The notes under the pieces: model-generated | Seen by the model: only the letters and a program-made list of their open reading frames with translations | What the model was told of the DNA's origin: nothing | Database searches by the model: none | Part shown: positions 1 to 5,136 of the stretch, piece by piece | How positions within the stretch are numbered: position 1 is the first letter of the stretch | Layout of the letters: every line of letters begins with the position of its first letter | From: JALZAA01 sp036005605 | GTDB lineage: Bacteria; Actinomycetota; Acidimicrobiia; IMCC26256; JACDBD01 | Length of the DNA: 6,228 bases | Direction: 5' to 3' | NCBI GenBank assembly: GCA_036005605.1 | Contig: DASYQJ010000223.1 | Span: 1 to 6,228 of the forward strand | Translations under genes and position numbers: made by a program

Positions 1-534
1 CTGATCGAGCAGGCCAAGCAGGGAGACGTCGAGGCGTACGGCGAGCTGGTGCGCCGCTACCAACACGACGCTCGGCGCACGGCCGCGGTGATCGCCGGCG
101 TGAGCCTCGCCGACGACGCGGCCCAGGAGGCATTCGTGCGCGCCTTTGGCTTCCTGCACCGATTCCGGTCGGGATCGCCGTTCCGGCCCTGGTTGCTCGC
201 GGTCGTCGCCAACGTGGCGCGGAACCAGAGCCGCTCGACCCGCCGGTGGACACGGGCCGTGCGCGCCCCGAGCGAGCGCGGCATCCCCACCACGCACGCG
301 CCCTCGGCCGAGGACGAAGCGCTCACCCGACGGCGCGAGGGCACGGTGCGGGCTGCGCTCGACGGGCTCCCGCTCCGGTACCGGGACGTCGTTGCGTGTC
401 GCTATCTCCTCGACCTCAGCGAAGCCGAGACCGCGCAGGTCCTCGGCATTGCTCGAGGAACCGTGAAGTCACGGTTGTCGCGTGCACTCGACCGTCTCGA
501 ACGACAACTCGATCGCGAGGTGCACCATGCCTGA
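1..534 (+). CDS. ECF-family RNA polymerase sigma factor (5' end missing)
   Basis: This is an alternative sigma factor of the extracytoplasmic-function type, which directs RNA polymerase to a small regulon. The frame is open from the first base, and the first visible residues (LIEQAKQGDVEAYGELV) are the usual opening of sigma-70 region 2. The gene therefore starts just left of the window, and the GTG at 49 is not the true start. 177 residues are visible. Region 2 covers about residues 1-82, with DDAAQEAFVRAF and the FRPWLLAVVANVARN core-binding/-10 recognition segment. A linker of about 35 residues follows. Region 4 covers about 119-170, with a helix-turn-helix at about 140-163 (SEAETAQVLGIARGTVKSRL). 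Only a few N-terminal residues should be lost. There is no C-terminal extension of the SnoaL type. The stop codon overlaps the start of the next gene, which indicates translational coupling to a probable anti-sigma factor. Family assignment is firm; the ECF subgroup and inducing signal are unknown. Confidence 0.93.
   Translation: MIEQAKQGDVEAYGELVRRYQHDARRTAAVIAGVSLADDAAQEAFVRAFGFLHRFRSGSPFRPWLLAVVANVARNQSRSTRRWTRAVRAPSERGIPTTHAPSAEDEALTRRREGTVRAALDGLPLRYRDVVACRYLLDLSEAETAQVLGIARGTVKSRLSRALDRLERQLDREVHHA
517..522 (+). promoter_or_regulatory. Ribosome binding site for the anti-sigma gene
   Basis: GAGGTG lies 4 nt before the ATG at 527, inside the last codons of the sigma gene. It supports ATG 527 as the start over the longer in-frame GTG at 482, which lies deep inside sigma region 4 coding and has no comparable site. 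Confidence 0.6.
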
Positions 535-1306
535 GAGCAACTCGCGCCTGCTCGTGGAATCCGAGCTCCGCGCGTTCTCGCACGAGCTCGACGCCGCTCT
601 CGAACCGATCGACCTCTCGAGCGCGGTGACCCGCCGGCTGGCGGAGTCGTCAGCCCGCATCCCCCCGAGGGACGGGGTACGCAGGCGGCGACTCGTCGGC
701 GCCTTCGTCGCGACCGTCGCGTTGACCGCCACCTTCGCCATCCCGCCAGTTCGCGCTGCCGTCACGAACTTCTTCGAAGTCGGCGCCGTGCGCGTCCACG
801 AGGGGCCGCCGCCGGGCGGTCGCGCCACCGCCGGTCCGTTGCTGCTCGGCGAGCTCACCACGCTCGACGCGGCGCGCGCCCGGATGCCCGCGGTCGTGCC
901 CGCCGCCCGCGGGTTCGGATCACCCGACGAGATCTGGTTCGACGGCAAGGCGGGTGGCATCGCCTCGCTCGTCTACCGGGCGGGCCCCGGGCTGCCGGCG
1001 GCGAAGCACACCGACGGCATCGGGCTGCTGGTCCAGGAGTTCACCGGCGACGGCAGCGGGTTCCTCCACAAGTACCTCACGAACGGCTCGCACGCGCAGC
1101 AGGTCGCCGTCGGTCCGTACGAAGGCGTGTTCGTCACGGGCGGAGACCATTTCCTCGCCTACGAGGACGCCACCGGCGAAGGGGTGACGGCCGACGGCCG
1201 GCTCGTCGGCAACGCACTGATCTTCCAGCGGGAGGGTCTCACCATCCGCATCGAGGGCAACCTGCCGCTCGCGCGCATGGTCGCCATCGGCGCGTCGCTG
1301 CGCTGA
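527..1306 (+). CDS. Probable membrane-anchored anti-sigma factor (no zinc-finger motif)
   Basis: The predicted product is 259 aa and probably the cognate anti-sigma of the upstream ECF factor. ATG 527 overlaps the sigma stop codon (shared 527-534), a typical sigma/anti-sigma arrangement. The visible architecture is a cytoplasmic N-terminal part (about 1-50), a basic cluster RRRR at 52-55, a single hydrophobic segment at about 56-72 (LVGAFVATVALTATFAI), then PPVRAAVTNFF and an extracytoplasmic domain from about 85 to the end. The N-terminal part has no HxxxCxxC zinc-finger signature, and the whole protein has no Cys, so it is not a classical ZAS anti-sigma. The C-terminal segment (GLTIRIEGNLPLARMVAIGASL) resembles the end of DUF4367-like domains found in other membrane anti-sigma-linked proteins; this is from memory and tentative. 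The role is inferred mainly from gene order and topology. It could instead be an uncharacterised membrane protein co-transcribed with the sigma gene. Confidence 0.72.
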   Translation: MPESNSRLLVESELRAFSHELDAALEPIDLSSAVTRRLAESSARIPPRDGVRRRRLVGAFVATVALTATFAIPPVRAAVTNFFEVGAVRVHEGPPPGGRATAGPLLLGELTTLDAARARMPAVVPAARGFGSPDEIWFDGKAGGIASLVYRAGPGLPAAKHTDGIGLLVQEFTGDGSGFLHKYLTNGSHAQQVAVGPYEGVFVTGGDHFLAYEDATGEGVTADGRLVGNALIFQREGLTIRIEGNLPLARMVAIGASLR

Positions 1307-1329
1307 CACGTGACACAGCCGACGCGCGC

Positions 1330-1452
1330 TCACGAGGTCGACGTGGACATGACCTCCAGCCGCTGAGCCGTCGTGACCAGCCACGCCTTGACGGTCGCGA
1401 TGTCGTCGGCCGTGAAGCCTCGTTCGATACCCCGCTCGGGGTCGTGTTGCAC
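1330..1452 (-). CDS. Doubtful small ORF, or remnant of a gene 3' end
   Basis: On the minus strand a GTG at 1452 opens a 40-codon frame ending with TGA at 1330-1332. It encodes an acidic-to-amphipathic peptide containing GFTADDIATVKAWLVTTAQR. The frame is the same as that of the TetR gene and stays open back to the TetR stop codon. The composition looks like the C-terminal helix of a soluble protein (it recalls the tail of MarR-type regulators, a weak impression only), not random high-GC translation. No good ribosome binding site precedes the GTG, and a probable terminator lies upstream. It may be a decayed gene end or chance. Confidence 0.2.
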   Translation of the reverse strand: MQHDPERGIERGFTADDIATVKAWLVTTAQRLEVMSTSTS

Positions 1453-1481
1453 GCACGGGCGAGATCCGCGCCGGAGCCACG

Positions 1482-1526
1482 AAAAAAGTGGAGACGCGTC
1501 GCGTCACGTCTTCGGCGACGCCGTCT
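1482..1526 (-). terminator. Probable intrinsic terminator of the tetR gene
   Basis: Read on the minus strand, AGACGGCGTCGC (1526-1515) pairs with GCGACGCGTCT (1502-1492). This gives an 11-bp GC-rich stem with one bulged G (1522) and a 12-nt loop. After four bases (CCAC) comes a run of six T (1487-1482), the only such run nearby. The tetR stop codon (1504-1506) sits inside the loop. A T-run after a strong stem is notable in such GC-rich DNA. In the plus direction the stem is not followed by T, so it would not serve the sigma/anti-sigma operon as an intrinsic terminator. Confidence 0.5.
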
Positions 1527-2154
1527 GGACCGCCCGGTAGGCCCCGTTCACCATGCCCATGTAGATGTCCTCGAGGAGTGCGGCGTGCTCTTCGGTGGGC
1601 CGCATCCGCCATTGGGCGAGCACCGGGTCGATCATGGCGAGCAGCGTGGCGGCGGTTGCCGTGGCATGCGGGCGTTCGATGCCGAGCTCGCGCACCGCAC
1701 GCGACGAGAACGCGCGCACCGTGTCAGCGTCGCGGGAGCGTTGTTCGTGGCGGAGCGCCCGGTTCCAGCCGCCGGCCGAGCGAAGTGCGGCGAACACGTG
1801 CCCACGCTCGGCCGCGGCTCGGAGGGCGCCCCGGATGAGGGAGCGGAACATTCCGTCAAGGGTGTCGGCGGCGCCAACCTCGGCAGCCAGCTCGCGGTGC
1901 AGATGCTTGGCCTCGCGCTGATAGACGGCGGCCAGGAGCTCGCCCCGGTTGGCGAAGTGCTTGTAGACGAGCGGCCGGCTCACGCCGGCACGCTCTGCGA
2001 CCGCCTCCATGGAGACAGCGGCGACATCACCTGAGGTGACGAGCGCGACGGCGGTGTCGAGGAGCGCGTCGCGCCGCTCGGCTCGGGTGAGCCGAGCCGC
2101 CTCGAGGGCCTCCGGCTGGACCGCCTCGGCGCGCCTTGCACTTGCGTCCGTCAC
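1504..2154 (-). CDS. TetR-family transcriptional regulator
   Basis: A 216-aa protein, a normal length for a one-component TetR repressor that binds DNA as a dimer and releases it on binding a small ligand. After a 22-residue N-terminal tail, the DNA-binding domain spans about residues 23-70. It begins with the helix TRAERRDALLDTAVALV, and the helix-turn-helix is at about 47-69 (VSMEAVAERAGVSRPLVYKHF), with the family's typical SRPLVYKHF recognition helix followed by ANRGELLAAVY. The C-terminal ligand/dimer domain (about 80-210) is all helical and too divergent for me to name a ligand. The start is a GTG at 2154; no Shine-Dalgarno site precedes it, so the mRNA may be leaderless. The start codon abuts the first palindrome of the operator array, so self-repression is likely. 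The gene is divergent to the amidohydrolase, its probable target, and ends at a likely terminator. Confidence 0.92.
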   Translation of the reverse strand: MTDASARRAEAVQPEALEAARLTRAERRDALLDTAVALVTSGDVAAVSMEAVAERAGVSRPLVYKHFANRGELLAAVYQREAKHLHRELAAEVGAADTLDGMFRSLIRGALRAAAERGHVFAALRSAGGWNRALRHEQRSRDADTVRAFSSRAVRELGIERPHATATAATLLAMIDPVLAQWRMRPTEEHAALLEDIYMGMVNGAYRAVQTASPKT

Positions 2155-2193
2155 GGTGACATTGTGTCACCGACTTGGTGACAGATTGTCACC
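2155..2193. promoter_or_regulatory. Twin 17-bp palindromic operators between tetR and amidohydrolase
   Basis: Two palindromes of the form GGTGACA-N3-TGTCACC lie at 2155-2171 (spacer TTG) and 2177-2193 (spacer GAT), with perfect 7-bp arms and centres 22 bp apart. Counted as half-sites, GGTGAC or GTCACC begins at 2155, 2166, 2177 and 2188, alternating in orientation at exact 11-bp steps, so the inner pair forms a third GTCACC-N5-GGTGAC inverted repeat. GTCAC-G-GTGAC (2150-2160) extends the symmetry over the tetR start codon. Location, size and repetition fit a TetR operator that controls both divergent genes. On the minus strand a weak -10-like CACAAT (2166-2161) lies 6 nt before the tetR GTG, inside the first palindrome, which fits autorepression. 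I see no convincing plus-strand -35/-10 pair. Confidence 0.8.
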
Positions 2194-2212
2194 AGGAGCT
2201 CGAGCGTCGATC

Positions 2213-2219
2213 GGGGGGA
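2213..2219 (+). promoter_or_regulatory. Ribosome binding site deciding the amidohydrolase start
   Basis: A GGGGGGA run ends 2 nt before ATG 2222. The spacing is short, but no other in-frame start before the family's N-terminal DADSH motif is better placed: upstream in-frame codons run back through the operator into the tetR gene. An AGGAG at 2194-2198 is too far (23 nt) to serve this ATG. Confidence 0.45.
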
Positions 2220-2221
2220 CC

Positions 2222-3370
2222 ATGACCTACGCCGGCGAGCTACCCGTCCTCGACGCGGACAGCCATGTCATGGAGCTGGCCGACTTCCTCGACGAGCACA
2301 TCGATCCGGACCAGCGCGACCGTCTCCGGCGGCGGGCGATGGAGGGGTTCGCTCCCCTGCTCGAGAGCGCCTTGGCGGGTGCCGCCGCCCGCAGGTCGGA
2401 TCGGGCCGTCGCGGCCCAGGCCGAAGATCGGCTCCTCGAGGACAAGGGCTGGCTGGCGCTCGGCGCCTTCGATCCCAAAGAGCGCAGCCGCGCCCTGGAC
2501 CTCTTCGGCTTCGAGGGTCAGCTCGTGTTCGCGACGTTCGCGTCGACGATGTTCGCGGGGCGCGACATCGACCGTCTCTACGCGGGCAGCGCGGCTCAGA
2601 ACCGCGCCATGGTCGAGTTCTGCTCCGGCGACGAGCGGCTGTACCCGGTCGCATTCGTGCCGCTGGTCGACCCGACGCGCGCCGCCGCGCTCGCGACCGA
2701 AGCGATCGACGACGGGTGCGCGGCCGTGATGGTCCCGTCCACCACCGCCGGCGAGCGCGCGCCGACGCATCCCGACCTGGACGAATTCTGGGACACGCTG
2801 AGCGAGGCGAACGTCCCGTTCGTCTTGCACGTCGGCGGAGGCGGGCGTCTGCTCGATCCCTCGTTCCACAACAACGCCATGCCGGTCACCGATCACCTCG
2901 GCGGCGGCGAGAACGTCCGCTCGAAGGACTTCCTCGCCATCCCGCAGTCGCCGGCGCTGTTCCTCGGCGTCCTCATCTACGACGGGTTGTTCGATCGCTT
3001 CCCGAAGCTCCGGGGCGGATGCATCGAGCAGGGCGCGGGATGGGTCGTGTCGTGGCTGCGTCAGCTCGACTACGGCCAGCGCGCGTTCAAGCGGACCGAG
3101 GAGCCGCTTCGCAGGCTCGAGCTCACATCGTCCGAGTACGTGCACAGGCATCTCAAGTTCACGCCGTTCGCGGGTGAACCGGTGGGGTGGATGATCGAGC
3201 AAGCGGGGTCCGACCTCTTCATGTTCTCCTCGGACTATCCGCACCCCGAGGGGGGCAAGGACCCGCTGGCCAAGTTCAAAGAGGCGCTGCGGACGACCGG
3301 GGGCGACGCCCAAACGCGCTTCTACCACGACAACATGGCCGAGCTGCTCACCGGCCACGCCGCCGCCTGA
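2222..3370 (+). CDS. Amidohydrolase-2 (ACMSD-like) family metal-dependent hydrolase/decarboxylase
   Basis: A 382-aa cytoplasmic enzyme of the amidohydrolase-related family (Pfam Amidohydro_2 type). Characterised members decarboxylate or hydrolyse carboxylated aromatic-type substrates using one divalent metal in a TIM barrel. Visible signatures: the N-terminal metal motif DADSHVME at 11-18 (the family's DxH, with D13 and H15), VLHVGGGG at 201-208 with H203 as the likely barrel His ligand, and FSSDYPHPEG at 335-344 with D338 as the expected catalytic/metal Asp. FPKLRGGCIEQGAGW (260-274) matches the conserved 'FP.L+...E.G..W' segment. Length is normal for the actinobacterial branch, and the catalytic set looks intact. 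ATG 2222 is chosen because the metal motif follows 10 residues later. It lies 29 bp after the TetR operator array and 44 bp before the binding-protein gene, so TetR-controlled catabolism with substrate capture is the natural reading. The actual substrate cannot be told from sequence. Confidence 0.9.
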   Translation: MTYAGELPVLDADSHVMELADFLDEHIDPDQRDRLRRRAMEGFAPLLESALAGAAARRSDRAVAAQAEDRLLEDKGWLALGAFDPKERSRALDLFGFEGQLVFATFASTMFAGRDIDRLYAGSAAQNRAMVEFCSGDERLYPVAFVPLVDPTRAAALATEAIDDGCAAVMVPSTTAGERAPTHPDLDEFWDTLSEANVPFVLHVGGGGRLLDPSFHNNAMPVTDHLGGGENVRSKDFLAIPQSPALFLGVLIYDGLFDRFPKLRGGCIEQGAGWVVSWLRQLDYGQRAFKRTEEPLRRLELTSSEYVHRHLKFTPFAGEPVGWMIEQAGSDLFMFSSDYPHPEGGKDPLAKFKEALRTTGGDAQTRFYHDNMAELLTGHAAA

Positions 3371-3399
3371 CGGGAGACGCCAGCCGACCGGACAAGTTC

Positions 3400-3408
3400 A
3401 GGGGGGAG
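3400..3408 (+). promoter_or_regulatory. Strong ribosome binding site for the binding-protein gene
   Basis: AGGGGGGAG ends 6 nt before ATG 3415, the optimal distance. It fixes the start at 3415, directly before a signal peptide, although the frame is open upstream to 3187 within the amidohydrolase gene. Confidence 0.7.
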
Positions 3409-3414
3409 CTCCAG

Positions 3415-5103
3415 ATGGCGAGGAACAGCAACCGCCGACGCGCTGCTCGCGGCTCGCTGGCATTGGTGATCGCCGGTGCACTCTGCGCCGCCACGCTGGT
3501 GGCGACGGCGGGCGCGGCGCCGTCGGACGACGCCGCCGACGCGCAGAAGAACTCGGCCCTCGTCAAGTCCGGACCGATGACGCCGGAGAAGGCGCAGCTC
3601 CTGGGCAAGTCGAACATCGACTTCGGACCCAACTGCGACACCACGACGGGGCGAGTCAAGATCCCGACCGTCTACTCACCGCCCTGCGTCCAGCCGTTCA
3701 CGGGCAAGAACGGCGGGGCGACAGCCCAAGGCATCACCGGCAACGAGATCACGGTCGTCATCTGGGTCGGTGACCCGTCCAAAGACCCTGTGCTCGCCGG
3801 GCAGATCATCGCCGCCGGCGCCAGCCTGGACACGAACACGATCAAGGCGACGTGGCAGGGCTACATCGACATCTACAACAAGATGCTCGAGCTCTACGGC
3901 CGCAAGATCTCCGTCGAGTTCTTCGACGGCACGGGCAGCGGCGCCGACACCGCCGCCGCCAAGTCCGACGCCATCGCGATCGCCGCCAAGAAGCCGTTCG
4001 CGGTTCTCGGCGGGCCCGCCCAGTCGACCACGGTGTTCTCCGACGAGCTGGCCCACCGCGGTGTCATCTGCGTCGGCACGTGCGCTCTCTCGGTGCCACA
4101 GAAGATCACGACCGATAACCCGGGCTACATCTTCACTGGCGCGCCTTCACCCGAAGAGGCCGCGATGATCACCGCCGAATTCATCGGCAAGCTGGCCGGT
4201 CCCGGCAAGGCCAAGTACGCCGGCGATGACCCGACGAAGAACAAGAAGCGCGTCTACGGCGTCGCCCACTACGACACTCCTGACGGGCAGTACCGCAGTC
4301 AGTTCAACACGCTGAAGGACGGGCTGAAGAAGTTCAAGATCACGCCCAAGGCGGACCAGTCCTTCTTCCTCGACCCCGCCAAGAGCCAGGAGAACGCTCG
4401 CACGATCATCACGAAGCTGAAGGACGCCGGCGTGACCACCGTGATCTACACCGGAGACCCGCTCACGCCCGCGGCACTCACAAAGGAGGCGTCCGCGCAG
4501 GACTATCACCCCGAGTGGATCGTGGGACCGACCGTGCTCGCCGACACGACGTTTTTCGGGCGAACGTTCGATCAGGAGCAATGGGCGCACGCGTTCGGCG
4601 TCGCACTCGTGGCGGGTCGTGTCCCGCAGAGCGAGAACCCGAACTACACGCTGTACACCTGGTTCCACGGCGAGCCGCCGCCGAACAACACGTACAACGT
4701 GATCGTCCCGACCGTCTCCGTTCTGGCACGCGGGCTCACGATGGCGGGACCGAAGCTGACGCCCAAGACGTTCCGGGACGGGCTCTTCCGCTACCCGCCG
4801 TCGGGCGGCGACCCCGTCAACCCGCGGCAGTCGTGGGGCAAGCACGGCCTCTGGCCGTTCGTCGACTACTGGGGCTCCGACGACGCCGGCATCCTCTGGT
4901 GGGACCCGAGCGCGACCGGCGAGGACGAGGTCGGCAAGGTCGGCCAGGGTGTCTACCAGTACGGCAACGGCGCCAAGCGCTACACGTTCGGGCACTTCCC
5001 AGCCGCGGGCCACGGCGGTCTGTTCGACACGGCCACGGCGGTCAGCGTGTTCCCGCAGCTCCCGCCCGAGAGTGGAACACCCGCCTATCCGTCACCCGGC
5101 TGA
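3415..5103 (+). CDS. Secreted type-1 periplasmic (Leu/Ile/Val-type) ABC substrate-binding protein
   Basis: The 562-aa precursor should bind a small molecule outside the membrane and present it to an ABC importer of the branched-chain amino acid class. The signal peptide covers residues 1-34: basic RRRAAR, hydrophobic SLALVIAGALCAATLVA, and an AGA/AP cleavage site. C24 is not in a proper lipobox (it is preceded by GAL), so a lipid anchor is unlikely. The Peripla_BP_6-like fold starts near GITGNEITVVIW (106-117). It continues with KKPFAVLGGPAQSTTVFSDEL (192-212, first-lobe binding loop), the RVYGVAHYDTPDGQYRSQF segment (279-297) and DAGVTTVIYTGDPLTPAALTKEA (337-359). It is longer than the usual 380-430 aa: about 70 residues precede the fold, and an aromatic-rich tail follows (GILWWDP, 492-498). 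C74/C91 and C219/C223 could form disulfides. It is probably co-transcribed with the amidohydrolase 44 bp upstream. No permease or ATPase gene is adjacent. The ligand is unknown and need not be an amino acid. Confidence 0.88.
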   Translation: MARNSNRRRAARGSLALVIAGALCAATLVATAGAAPSDDAADAQKNSALVKSGPMTPEKAQLLGKSNIDFGPNCDTTTGRVKIPTVYSPPCVQPFTGKNGGATAQGITGNEITVVIWVGDPSKDPVLAGQIIAAGASLDTNTIKATWQGYIDIYNKMLELYGRKISVEFFDGTGSGADTAAAKSDAIAIAAKKPFAVLGGPAQSTTVFSDELAHRGVICVGTCALSVPQKITTDNPGYIFTGAPSPEEAAMITAEFIGKLAGPGKAKYAGDDPTKNKKRVYGVAHYDTPDGQYRSQFNTLKDGLKKFKITPKADQSFFLDPAKSQENARTIITKLKDAGVTTVIYTGDPLTPAALTKEASAQDYHPEWIVGPTVLADTTFFGRTFDQEQWAHAFGVALVAGRVPQSENPNYTLYTWFHGEPPPNNTYNVIVPTVSVLARGLTMAGPKLTPKTFRDGLFRYPPSGGDPVNPRQSWGKHGLWPFVDYWGSDDAGILWWDPSATGEDEVGKVGQGVYQYGNGAKRYTFGHFPAAGHGGLFDTATAVSVFPQLPPESGTPAYPSPG

Positions 5104-5111
5104 TGGTGATG

Positions 5112-5136
5112 GACGGCTGAGCCGCGGTCAGCCGTC
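5112..5136. terminator. Hairpin between convergent genes, candidate bidirectional terminator
   Basis: GACGGCTGA (5112-5120) and TCAGCCGTC (5128-5136) form a perfect 9-bp stem with a 7-nt loop (GCCGCGG). It starts 8 bp after the binding-protein stop codon, and the phosphoesterase stop codon (5128-5130) lies in its right arm. Neither side has a T-run, so termination efficiency is uncertain, but the placement between convergent genes supports the role. Confidence 0.55.

Noticed and set aside
482..526. Upstream GTG start at 482 for the anti-sigma gene.
   Set aside because: It lies within the sigma region 4 codons; ATG 527 has its own ribosome binding site and the normal short overlap with the sigma stop codon.
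49..534. GTG at 49 as the sigma factor start.
   Set aside because: The 16 codons before it encode the conserved opening of sigma-70 region 2, so the gene begins outside the window.
1334..1356. GAGGTC / GACCTC inverted repeat after the anti-sigma gene as a terminator.
   Set aside because: Only 6 bp of stem with an 11-nt loop and no T-run; too weak to call.
920..1612. A 230-codon minus-strand frame crossing the anti-sigma 3' end, the intergenic gap and the tetR 3' end.
   Set aside because: It overlaps two better supported genes on both sides, and its translation is low-complexity Arg/Gly/Val-rich.
2027..2039. Palindrome TCACCT-G-AGGTGA inside tetR as a further operator.
   Set aside because: It shares part of the half-site sequence, but the spacing differs from the 17-bp operators and it lies in conserved coding sequence for the HTH region; probably chance.
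2240..3358. A 372-codon open frame on the minus strand opposite the amidohydrolase.
   Set aside because: It is antisense to a clearly conserved enzyme, its translation is Arg/Glu/Val-rich with no family motif, and such long shadow frames are common in GC-rich genes.
4147..5013. A 288-codon minus-strand frame opposite the binding protein.
   Set aside because: Composition is the mirror of the real gene's third-position GC bias, with no motif and no ribosome binding site; the plus-strand gene is well supported.
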